The notes under the pieces are model-generated. The model saw nothing but the letters and a program-made list of their open reading frames with translations. It ran no database searches and was not told the DNA's origin. The translations under genes and the position numbers were made by a program. DNA of 12,958 nucleotides from JAZKFP01 sp040386355. Lineage in GTDB: Bacteria; Pseudomonadota; Gammaproteobacteria; Pseudomonadales; UBA6940. The stretch covers positions 1 through 12,958 of the forward strand of contig JAZKFP010000202.1 of the NCBI GenBank assembly GCA_040386355.1, in the 5' to 3' direction. Shown one piece after another: positions 6,722 through 12,958 of this stretch. Each line of letters begins with the position of its first letter. Within the stretch, counting starts at the first letter, position 1.

Positions 6722-6766
6722 CGTTGCACTCAATTTGTTTTTCAAAATGTATAGAAAGAGGCAAGT

Positions 6767-8521
6767 ATGCGTAGCCATTACTGTGGTCAAGTGACAGAAG
6801 CATTACTGGATCAAGAAGTGAACATTTGTGGATGGGTTCATCGACGTCGTGATCATGGTGGCGTGATCTTTCTCGACATTCGTGATCGATTTGGAATTGT
6901 CCAAGTGGTGTTTGATCCAGATACCGTTGAAGCTTTCGCGAATGCAGAACAAATGCGCAGTGAATTCGTGATTGGGATTCGAGGTTTAGTACGTCGTCGA
7001 CCTCAAGGTACAGAAAACGCCGATATGGTTACCGGTAAAATTGAAATTCTAGGTCGCGAGCTAAACATATTATCGCGCGCGAAAACACCGCCCTTCCAAT
7101 TGGACGATCATCAAAAAGTTGGTGAAGAAACGCGTTTAAAGTATCGCTATATTGATTTGCGTCGTCCAGAGATGACCAACAATTTAGTGTTCCGTGCAAA
7201 AGTGAGTTCGGCAGTACGTCGTTATCTTGAATCACAAGGCTTTCTTGAATTAGAAACTCCAATTCTTACAAAATCAACCCCTGAAGGTGCGCGTGATTAT
7301 TTAGTTCCAAGCCGAACGCATCCTGGACAATCGTTTGCATTGCCCCAATCGCCACAGTTATTTAAACAATTATTTATGATGTCGGGTTTGGATCGGTATT
7401 ATCAAATTGCAAAATGTTTTCGCGATGAAGATTTACGCGCGGATAGACAACCAGAATTTACGCAGATCGACATTGAGGCGTCTTTTGTCGATGAAAAAGC
7501 TGTAATGAATATTGCTGAAGGTTTAGTAAAGGCAATGTTTCAAGAATTAATGCAAATCGATTTAGGTCATGTACCCCAAATGACGTTTGCAGAAGCAATG
7601 CGCCGGTTCGGAAGTGATAAACCCGATTTGCGTATTGATATGGAATTGGTCGATGTTGCTGAATGCGTAATCGATTCACCGTTTCAAGTATTTGCGCAAC
7701 CTGCGAAAGATCCAAAAGGTCGAGTTGCTGCATTGTGTGTGCAAGATGGTGCTAATCGATTGACGCGAAAAGACATCGATGATTTAACCAATTACGTTAA
7801 GCAATTCGGTGCAAAAGGCTTAGCTTATATTAAAGTGAATGATCTGAGCGCGGGTCGTGATGGTTTGCAATCGCCGATTGTGAAAAATTTAAGCGATGAA
7901 GCATTGCACGGAATTCTTGAAAAAACCCAAGCAAAAACTGGTGATTTAATTTTCTTCGGTGCAGATAAAGCGAATGTGGTAGCTGCAGCGCTTGGCGCGT
8001 TACGCATTAAACTTGGACACGATTTAGGTCGTGTCGCAGAAGGGTGGCGTCCGCTTTGGGTTGTTGATTTCCCAATGTTTGACGAAGACGATCAAGGAAA
8101 TTTGCAAGCATTACATCATCCATTTACTTCACCGGTTTCGGTGGATGATTTAAAACACAATCCTGCTGCTGCAATTTCACGCGCGTATGATTTTGTTTTA
8201 AACGGTGTTGAACTTGGCGGTGGATCGATTCGTATTCATGATTCAGAAGTGCAGCAACAAGTATTGGCGTTGTTAGGTATTCAAGAAGAACAAGCGCGTG
8301 AGCAATTTGGATTTTTATTAGACGCGTTAAGTTTTGGTTGTCCGCCACACGGTGGTTTAGCGTTAGGTTTGGATCGAATGGTTATGTTGATGGTTGGAGC
8401 AGAATCTCTACGCGAAGTTATCGCATTTCCAAAAACTCAAACTGCTGCATGTCCATTAACCTCAGCGCCATCTAATGTGTCGAGCAGACAGTTGAGTGAT
8501 TTAGGTTTGCGGTTGAAATAA
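6767..8521 (+). CDS. aspS: Aspartyl-tRNA synthetase
   Basis: This class IIb synthetase of 584 residues (usual bacterial length about 590) attaches aspartate to tRNA in the cytoplasm. Residues 1-105 are the OB-fold anticodon domain. Motif 1 lies in the FLELETPILTKSTPEGARDY stretch. Motif 2 is FRDEDLRADRQPEFTQID starting at F218. The bacterial GAD insertion occupies roughly 280-415. Motif 3 is GLALGLDRM with R537. H30, in RRRDHGG, and G81, in RPQGT, correspond to the two residues linked in Pseudomonas AspRS to acceptance of tRNA(Asn), so the enzyme is probably non-discriminating. Ribosome binding AGAGG lies 7 nt before ATG 6767. It is the first core gene after the accessory block; yebC follows after 192 bp. 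Confidence 0.98.
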   Translation: MRSHYCGQVTEALLDQEVNICGWVHRRRDHGGVIFLDIRDRFGIVQVVFDPDTVEAFANAEQMRSEFVIGIRGLVRRRPQGTENADMVTGKIEILGRELNILSRAKTPPFQLDDHQKVGEETRLKYRYIDLRRPEMTNNLVFRAKVSSAVRRYLESQGFLELETPILTKSTPEGARDYLVPSRTHPGQSFALPQSPQLFKQLFMMSGLDRYYQIAKCFRDEDLRADRQPEFTQIDIEASFVDEKAVMNIAEGLVKAMFQELMQIDLGHVPQMTFAEAMRRFGSDKPDLRIDMELVDVAECVIDSPFQVFAQPAKDPKGRVAALCVQDGANRLTRKDIDDLTNYVKQFGAKGLAYIKVNDLSAGRDGLQSPIVKNLSDEALHGILEKTQAKTGDLIFFGADKANVVAAALGALRIKLGHDLGRVAEGWRPLWVVDFPMFDEDDQGNLQALHHPFTSPVSVDDLKHNPAAAISRAYDFVLNGVELGGGSIRIHDSEVQQQVLALLGIQEEQAREQFGFLLDALSFGCPPHGGLALGLDRMVMLMVGAESLREVIAFPKTQTAACPLTSAPSNVSSRQLSDLGLRLK

Positions 8522-8655
8522 TAAATCAAAATTAATAGCTAGAGAGTCCTTGTTACGGGTAAAGATTTTGATTTTATGCTAAGGCTTTTTATATCAAAAA
8601 TTGGGACACGTAAAAGCGGAGTTTACTAAAATTAAATCAGCATTTAGGTAAGTTT

Positions 8656-8683
8656 TTGACCACGCATAAAAATAAAAGATAGT
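8656..8683 (+). promoter_or_regulatory. Candidate promoter for the yebC-ruvC-ruvA unit
   Basis: TTGACC (8656-8661) and GATAGT (8678-8683) with a 16-bp spacer match the sigma-70 consensus at 5/6 and 4/6 positions. They lie 30 bp upstream of the yebC start. The 192-bp aspS-yebC gap shows no strong terminator, so read-through from aspS is also possible. Confidence 0.35.
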
Positions 8684-8713
8684 TTATAAGAAGGAATTTA
8701 AGGATTTTTAAAT

Positions 8714-9475
8714 ATGGCTGGCCACAGTAAATGGGCAAATATTAAACACAGAAAAGCCGCGCAAGATGCAAAGCGCGGTAAAGTATTTACCAAACTGATT
8801 CGTGAAATCACAATTTCTGCGCGTTTAGGTGGCGGAGTTGCAGCAGATAATCCGCGATTGCGTGCAGTAATCGATAAAGCCTTAAGTGCCAATATGACAC
8901 GCGATACTATCGATCGCGCAATTAAACGCGGAGTTGGTGATGAAGACAGTGATCGTTTAGAAGAATTAACGTACGAAGGTTATGGTGCGGGCGGCGTCGC
9001 AGTTTTTGTTGAAGCAATGACCGATAATAAAAACCGCACTGTTGCCGAAGTGCGTCATGCATTTACGAAATATAATGGATCATTAGGCACAGATGGATCG
9101 GTTGCGTATCTTTTTACCAAGCGCGGTGAACTACACTTTCCTCCAGACACCAACGAAGACCAACTCATGGAAGTTGCTTTAGAAATTGGAGCGGAAGATG
9201 TGCAAGGTTCAGCAGAAGATGGTTTTTTAGTAATAACCGCATGGGATGAATATTTACGCGTGCAAGATGGTTTGATTGTCGCGGGATTAAAACCCGAAGA
9301 AGCAGAAATTACATATGCGCCAGCGGTACGTGTTGAGTTAGATATAGAGTCAGGACCGTTGGTGTACAAACTCATTGAGCGGTTAGAAGATCTCGATGAT
9401 GTACAAAATGTTTATTCGAACGCTGATTTTTCGGATGAACTCATGCAGCAAATGGAAGAGCAAGGTTTAATTTAG
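8714..9475 (+). CDS. yebC: YebC/PmpR family protein
   Basis: This 253-residue protein begins with the family signature MAGHSKWANIKHRKAAQDAK and continues with KLIREITISARLGGG, GAGGVAVFVEAMTDNKNRT and a C-terminal LIERLEDLDDVQNVYSNAD. YebC proteins were long described as DNA-binding regulators (PmpR); more recent work on family members points to a ribosome-associated role in relieving translational stalling. Which applies here cannot be read from the sequence. The length is close to the E. coli protein. AAGGA at 8700-8704 lies 9 nt before the ATG. Its stop codon TAG (9473-9475) shares its last base with the GTG start of ruvC, so the two are translationally coupled, as in many gammaproteobacteria. 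Confidence 0.97.
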   Translation: MAGHSKWANIKHRKAAQDAKRGKVFTKLIREITISARLGGGVAADNPRLRAVIDKALSANMTRDTIDRAIKRGVGDEDSDRLEELTYEGYGAGGVAVFVEAMTDNKNRTVAEVRHAFTKYNGSLGTDGSVAYLFTKRGELHFPPDTNEDQLMEVALEIGAEDVQGSAEDGFLVITAWDEYLRVQDGLIVAGLKPEEAEITYAPAVRVELDIESGPLVYKLIERLEDLDDVQNVYSNADFSDELMQQMEEQGLI

Positions 9476-10020
9476 TGATAATTTTGGGTATTGATCCCGG
9501 ATCGCGCCGTACAGGCTTCGGTCTAATTGACGCTACGGATCGGCGTTATACCGTAATTGATTTTGGCGTAATTGCCGTTGATGGTGAAACATTACCGGAT
9601 CGTTTGCGCGATATTTTTAATGGAATTCTCCGCGTTATTCAGCAATATGGACCTACCACTGTCGCCATTGAACAAGTGTTCATGGCACAAAATCCAGATT
9701 CAGCATTAAAACTAGGACAAGCTCGCGGCGCTGCAATTGCAGCGGTAGTGCATCATCAATTGCCGGTTTCTGAATATACTGCTCGTCAAGTTAAACAAGC
9801 GGTAGTAGGGCGCGGCGCAGCTGATAAGAAACAAGTCCAACATATGGTGACACGATTATTGAACTTAGCTGCGGAACCTCCCTCAGATGCTGCGGACGCA
9901 TTAGGTATTGCGTTATGCCACGGTCAAATTCAACAAACGAATATTCGTCTTGATGGCTTACCAACTGGTTTGCGTTATCGTCGTGGACGAATGCGACTTG
10001 TTGAGAATCGTTCAATATGA
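9475..10020 (+). CDS. ruvC: Holliday junction resolvase RuvC
   Basis: This 181-residue endonuclease resolves Holliday junctions during recombinational repair by paired nicks across the junction, acting with RuvAB. The RNase-H-like active site is intact: D7 (IDPGS), E66 (VAIEQVF), D138 and D141 (SDAADALG), the same positions as in E. coli RuvC. The start is GTG, overlapping the yebC stop by one base. The stop TGA overlaps the ruvA ATG (ATGA), so expression should be tightly coupled in the order yebC-ruvC-ruvA. It is slightly longer than the usual 173 residues because of a basic C-terminal extension (RYRRGRMRL). Confidence 0.98.
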   Translation: MIILGIDPGSRRTGFGLIDATDRRYTVIDFGVIAVDGETLPDRLRDIFNGILRVIQQYGPTTVAIEQVFMAQNPDSALKLGQARGAAIAAVVHHQLPVSEYTARQVKQAVVGRGAADKKQVQHMVTRLLNLAAEPPSDAADALGIALCHGQIQQTNIRLDGLPTGLRYRRGRMRLVENRSI

Positions 10021-10640
10021 TTGGTCAATTACGTGGTGTGTTAAGACATAAAGAATTACCTTGGATTGTGTTGGACGTCAGCGGCGTGGGTTATGAAGTA
10101 CAAGTGACCTTAACGTTATATTGTCAGTTACCGCTGATTGATTATGAGATTACGATTTACACGCATTTTTCAGTGCGCGAAGATGCGCAGTCGTTATACG
10201 GATTTGCAAGTCGTGAAGAACGCGATATGTTTCGCGGTTTTTTACGTATTTCAGGCGTTGGTCCCAAACTCGCGTTAAGTTTAATGTCGACATTATCGGT
10301 TGAAGAATGTGTGGCGTGTATTCGTAATGCGGATACCACAAGCTTGTCGCGTGTACCTGGTGTTGGGAAAAAAACGGCAGAACGTATTGTTATTGAAATG
10401 CGGGATTGGATTAAACAACAAGGTTGGGTGGAACGAGTCGCTTCTATTTCTCGATCACCACACGAAAATTCAGTAGCTCACGATCCACGCCAACAAATAT
10501 TATTCGATGCAGAAAGTGCATTAGTTGGTTTAGGATACAAACAACCTATTGCAGAAAAAGCAATTCGTACTGTGCAAGCTCAAGCGCAAACTCCAGAAGA
10601 ATTAGTACGATTAGCGTTAAGATCCCTAGCGCAGCGTTAA
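10017..10640 (+). CDS. ruvA: Holliday junction branch-migration protein RuvA
   Basis: This 207-residue protein (E. coli 203) binds four-way junctions as a tetramer and loads the RuvB motors. The N-terminal OB-fold (1-62) carries the acidic pin E55-D56 at the E. coli positions. Two helix-hairpin-helix motifs follow: ISGVGPK around 78-84 and VPGVGKKTAERI around 113-124. After a linker (about 140-160) comes the C-terminal domain III that contacts RuvB (ILFDAESALVGLGYKQPIAEKAI onward). It starts inside the ruvC stop by an ATGA overlap. Unusually, ruvB does not follow directly: 502 bp of repeats intervene, so coupling to ruvB is lost. Confidence 0.98.
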   Translation: MIGQLRGVLRHKELPWIVLDVSGVGYEVQVTLTLYCQLPLIDYEITIYTHFSVREDAQSLYGFASREERDMFRGFLRISGVGPKLALSLMSTLSVEECVACIRNADTTSLSRVPGVGKKTAERIVIEMRDWIKQQGWVERVASISRSPHENSVAHDPRQQILFDAESALVGLGYKQPIAEKAIRTVQAQAQTPEELVRLALRSLAQR

Positions 10641-10674
10641 TAAATAAATGCAGCATAAATAAAGGTGCATTGCG

Positions 10675-10911
10675 AACGCAGATGAGTTTTCCATGCTTTA
10701 TGTTTTCTGAATGCGGTCTTGTGGGAAAATACATGCGGGCGAATGATTATTCGCCCCTACGGTAACCGTTAAAGATCGAAATATTTTTAGGAAAGTGATT
10801 ATCTTTGTAGGGGCGAATAATCATTCGTCCGTGTTGAACGCTGCCTCTTACTGATTGACCTGTTGCTGATTAAAAAAGTTGAAAATTATTTTAGGGAAAC
10901 TCATCTGCGTT
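10675..10911. repeat. Outer inverted repeat, type-2-like ends, enclosing palindromes
   Basis: AACGCAGATGAGTTTTCC (10675-10692) is inverse to GGGAAACTCATCTGCGTT (10894-10911) at 17 of 18 positions. The arm resembles the type-2 element end (AACGCAGAATGGTTGTCCC), so this may be a diverged or enlarged relative of about 240 bp. The right end continues as GGGTA-TA-TACCC into type-1 copy C, the same kind of junction as at 2098-2108. The left outer end lacks the expected TACC and may be eroded. Confidence 0.6.
10737..10830. repeat. REPIN-like pair of inverted palindromes
   Basis: GGGCGAATGATTATTCGCCC heads a 24-bp unit at 10737-10760 that folds on itself (8-bp stem, 4-nt loop). Its inverse occurs at 10807-10830 with one mismatch (23 of 24), separated by 46 bp. 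Two REP-type palindromes in opposite orientation form the layout called a REPIN or BIME. In known systems these are mobilised by RAYT transposases; none is encoded in this window. Confidence 0.65.
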
Positions 10912-10918
10912 GGGTATA

Positions 10919-11088
10919 TACCCGTAGCGAATGAAAATTAGGTTAAATGAAATGGTGAAGCATGAGGATTTTTTTTCGGTTGCACGACGTCTTGACGCTG
11001 CGTAGCCAAAGCTTTACGCAAGGAAAGACAACACAGCAAGCGGAAAAAAAGATCATGATAAACACCTAATTTTCATTCGTTACGGGTA
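10919..11088 (-). repeat. Type-1 short inverted-repeat element, copy C
   Basis: This 170-bp element begins TACCCGTAGCGAATGAAAAT and ends CATTCGTTACGGGTA, flanked by TA at 10917-10918 and 11089-11090. Read on the minus strand it closely matches copy A, including TGTTTATCATGATCTTT, the AAAGCTTTGGCTACGCAGCG core and GACGTCGTGCAACCG. It is the most compact copy, lacking the extra hairpins of A and B, and has the best-preserved ends. It lies 54 bp before ruvB. Confidence 0.8.
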
Positions 11089-11142
11089 TAGCAGTGACAC
11101 TTTAAAAATAAAGCAATAACTGCGCAAAAATATGGAAAAAAT

Positions 11143-12207
11143 ATGGAAACACAAAAACGGTTAATTAATGCAGAAGCGGGTGATAAAGAAGATCTTTCCG
11201 ATCGTAGTATTCGTCCCTCACGTTTAACCGATTATTTAGGTCAAACCATTGTAAAAAATCAACTTAGTATTTTTATTGAAGCGGCGCGTGGACGTGGTGA
11301 TACCCTGGATCACACGTTAATTTTTGGACCACCTGGATTAGGAAAAACGACGTTAGCAAATATTATTGCGCAAGAAATGGGTGGACAACTCAAAGCAACG
11401 TCAGGTCCAGTTATTGAAAAAGCAGGCGATCTTGCTGCATTACTTACTAATTTAGATACGGGCGACATTTTATTTATTGATGAAATTCACCGATTAAGTC
11501 CAATGATTGAAGAAACTTTGTATCCTGCGATGGAAGATTTTCAATTGGATATTATGATTGGTGAAGGTCCAGGCGCACGTTCGATTAAATTGGATTTGCC
11601 AAAATTTACTTTGGTTGGAGCAACGACGCGCGCTGGATTATTAACATCACCATTACGTGATCGATTTGGAATTATTCAACGTTTGCAGTTTTATTCAGTG
11701 GATGAATTAACGCATATTATTGATCGTTCTTCTCGAATTTTAGGTGTTCAAACGGGACCTGGTGGTTGTGCAGAAATTGCGCGTCGATCTCGTGGGACAC
11801 CACGTATTGCAAATCGATTATTACGTCGTGTTCGAGATTTCGCGCAAGTTCGCGGAAAAGGTGTTATTACTGCGTCCATTGCAAATGACGCACTCGATAT
11901 GTTGGACATCGATTTACATGGACTGGATGCATTAGATCGCCGGTTTTTGTTAACGGTAATTGAACAATTTGACGGTGGTCCAGTCGGTATTGATACTCTG
12001 GCGGCCTCATTAAGTGAGGATGCTGCAACATTAGAAGATGTAATCGAACCTTTTTTATTGCAACACGGTTTATTATTACGTACACCACGTGGTCGAGTTG
12101 CTGGAAAATCAGCCTATTTGCATTTTGGTTTAAAAATGCCCGACTCATTAATTCAGCGCCAACGTGAAGTGTTACAAGAAGTTTCTGAAATCGAAAATAG
12201 ATTTTAA
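11143..12207 (+). CDS. ruvB: Holliday junction branch-migration ATPase RuvB
   Basis: This 354-residue AAA+ hexameric motor (E. coli 336) drives branch migration together with RuvA. Walker A is GPPGLGKT (62-69), Walker B LFIDEIH (110-116), sensor 1 lies in GATTRAG (159-165) and the probable arginine finger is R174 in LRDRFG. The C-terminal winged helix includes QHGLLLRTPRGRVAGKSAYLHFG. It differs from E. coli by a C-terminal extension of about 18 residues rich in Gln and Glu. ATG 11143 is chosen because the ATG at 11132 is out of frame and soon meets a stop; ribosome binding is weak (GGA 11134-11136). Separation from ruvA by repeats means it needs its own promoter or long read-through. Confidence 0.98.
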   Translation: METQKRLINAEAGDKEDLSDRSIRPSRLTDYLGQTIVKNQLSIFIEAARGRGDTLDHTLIFGPPGLGKTTLANIIAQEMGGQLKATSGPVIEKAGDLAALLTNLDTGDILFIDEIHRLSPMIEETLYPAMEDFQLDIMIGEGPGARSIKLDLPKFTLVGATTRAGLLTSPLRDRFGIIQRLQFYSVDELTHIIDRSSRILGVQTGPGGCAEIARRSRGTPRIANRLLRRVRDFAQVRGKGVITASIANDALDMLDIDLHGLDALDRRFLLTVIEQFDGGPVGIDTLAASLSEDAATLEDVIEPFLLQHGLLLRTPRGRVAGKSAYLHFGLKMPDSLIQRQREVLQEVSEIENRF

Positions 12208-12243
12208 ATGCATTATTTTGAAATTAAATTTTAAAACTACATA

Positions 12244-12367
12244 TACCAAACGCAGAATGGTTGTCCCTTAGGCGCGGTTTGAGCGAAGCCCGCGCAGCAT
12301 ACTCAAAAGTATGTGAGCACGGTGAGCGAAAATCGCAACAACCGGGAAAATCATTCTGCGGCAGGTG
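12244..12367 (-). repeat. Type-2 short inverted-repeat element, copy 2
   Basis: This 124-bp element starts TACCAAACGCAGAATGGTTG and ends GGGAAAATCATTCTGCGGCA followed by GGTG. On the minus strand it matches copy 1 (1981-2101), including TTTTCCCGGTTGTTGC and the GCGCGGGCTT region. TA precedes it (12242-12243); the right end has GGTG where GGTA is expected. The centre is the hairpin CATACT (12298-12303) and AGTATG (12308-12313). It fills most of the 179-bp ruvB-tolQ gap and ends 8 bp before the tolQ ribosome-binding site. Confidence 0.8.
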
Positions 12368-12386
12368 TTAAGCAAAGGAGTGATGT

Positions 12387-12958
12387 GTGAGTTCAGAATT
12401 CTCAGTCTGGTCGTTAATTTGGGAAGCCAGTTTCGTTGTAAAAAGTGTCATGATTATTTTATTGGTTTTATCAATCATGTCATGGACTATGATTTTTAAA
12501 CGCACTCGTGATCTTAGTCAAACGGAAAAAAGACTGAATCTTTTTGAAGATCGTTTTTGGTCTGGTATTGATCTTTCCAAACTCTACGTTGATTTAAATA
12601 GTCAACCTTCAGCAAACGTTGGTGAAGAATCTTTATTCCGAGCTGGATTTAAAGAATTTACACGGTTACGTCAACTCGATAGCACGGACCGTACGAGCGC
12701 AGTAGAAGGAATTGAACGTGCAATGCGCGTTGCTTACATGCGTGAACGTGATCGATTAGAAAATCATTTACCTTTTTTAGCAACGGTTGGTTCAACGTCG
12801 CCTTATCTCGGTTTGTTTGGAACCGTATGGGGGATTATGAATTCTTTTCTCGCATTAGCTCAGGCTAAACAAGCAACATTAACCGTTGTTGCGCCGGCGA
12901 TTGCAGAGGCATTAATTGCAACAGCAATGGGATTGGCAGCGGCGATTCCTGCGGTTAT
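12387..12958 (+). CDS. tolQ: TolQ, Tol-Pal system proton-channel subunit (partial, 3' end beyond window)
   Basis: The 190 visible codons encode a MotA/TolQ/ExbB-family inner-membrane protein that, with TolR, uses the proton gradient to energise TolA and maintain the outer membrane during division. Residues 16-37 form the first transmembrane helix. A cytoplasmic stretch follows (residues 38-125), including GIERAMRVAYMRERDRLE. HLPFLATVGSTSPYLGLFGTVWGIMNSF is the conserved second helix, and the frame leaves the window in AIAEALIATAMGLAAAIPAV, the third. The start is GTG 12387, placed by AAGGAG at 12375-12380. The nearby ATG at 12383 is out of frame and GTG 12385 meets TGA at once. ybgC, often found just before tolQ in this class, is absent; a repeat occupies the gap. 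Confidence 0.95.
   Translation, partial: MSSEFSVWSLIWEASFVVKSVMIILLVLSIMSWTMIFKRTRDLSQTEKRLNLFEDRFWSGIDLSKLYVDLNSQPSANVGEESLFRAGFKEFTRLRQLDSTDRTSAVEGIERAMRVAYMRERDRLENHLPFLATVGSTSPYLGLFGTVWGIMNSFLALAQAKQATLTVVAPAIAEALIATAMGLAAAIPAV

Larger units (their letters stand above)
6133..6766. other. 634-bp divergent intergenic region between the cytochrome operon and aspS
   Basis: The first 520 bp are strongly AT-rich and contain only small open frames of about 20-27 codons that resemble nothing I know. Two inverted repeats sit side by side close to the cytochrome start (6171-6208 and 6214-6234), and a short CAACTT/AAGTTG hairpin lies at 6463-6477. From about 6661 base composition shifts back to that of the core genes and includes the aspS leader. 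The boundary near 6660 may mark one edge of the inserted DNA. Confidence 0.6.
10641..11142. other. 502-bp repeat-filled gap between ruvA and ruvB
   Basis: Almost all of this interval is repetitive: a long inverted repeat (10675-10911) enclosing a pair of palindromes (10737-10830), then type-1 element copy C (10919-11088). Only 10641-10674 and 11089-11142 look like original intergenic sequence. I see no convincing promoter for ruvB; GTGACA at 11094-11099 resembles a -35 box but no good -10 follows at the right distance. No intrinsic terminator with a T-run is evident after ruvA. Confidence 0.7.

Noticed and set aside
8524..8573. AATCAAAAT and ATTTTGATT as an aspS terminator
   Set aside because: The arms are all A/T apart from one pair and 32 nt apart with no T-run placed after a stable stem; not convincing.
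10424..10765. 113-codon plus-strand frame at the end of ruvA
   Set aside because: It overlaps ruvA in another frame and continues into the palindrome pair; it is a shadow frame.
11132..11134. ATG at 11132 as ruvB start
   Set aside because: It is out of frame with RuvB and meets TAA after ten codons.
12383..12386. ATG at 12383 as tolQ start
   Set aside because: It is in a different frame from TolQ and runs into a stop about 40 codons later without similarity to TolQ; GTG 12387 begins the correct frame.

Overview
The window reads as chromosome of an AT-rich gammaproteobacterium. A sensor-kinase tail and fmdB are followed, after an interruption, by aspS, yebC, ruvC, ruvA, ruvB and tolQ in the order typical of that class. 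The AspRS N-terminus resembles the Pseudomonas-type enzyme. Family-level placement (for example Legionellales-like) cannot be decided from this sequence.

Layout. Positions 1-463 hold the last codons of a probable histidine kinase, the FmdB-type zinc-ribbon gene and a hairpin terminator. Positions 506-6132 are accessory DNA, entirely on the minus strand. It contains a 307-aa protein with a divergent lysozyme/lytic-transglycosylase-like core, a frameshifted gene remnant, three abutting short inverted-repeat elements (1789-2325), and a two-gene unit. That unit encodes a cytochrome-c lipoprotein of the DUF1587/1595/1592/1588/1585 type (6132 to 3913) followed by a Tat-exported DUF1552 protein (3864 to 2353). 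A 634-bp AT-rich spacer then leads to aspS at 6767.

Positions 6767-12958 are core genes. aspS charges tRNA(Asp), and possibly tRNA(Asn) as well. yebC, ruvC and ruvA are translationally coupled (TAGTG and ATGA overlaps). ruvB lies 502 bp further on, beyond a cluster of repeats. tolQ, cut by the window end, starts just after another repeat. RuvABC processes Holliday junctions; TolQ belongs to the envelope Tol-Pal motor.

Most notable points. (1) The exported cytochrome/DUF1552 pair sits between fmdB and aspS and has no known function. (2) Two families of short elements begin with TACC, are flanked by TA and tile end to end through TA dinucleotides; they occupy the ruvA-ruvB and ruvB-tolQ gaps. 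(3) The two copies of one family keep a central hairpin although three of its six base pairs differ on both arms. (4) A REPIN-like pair of palindromes is nested inside a longer inverted repeat between ruvA and ruvB.
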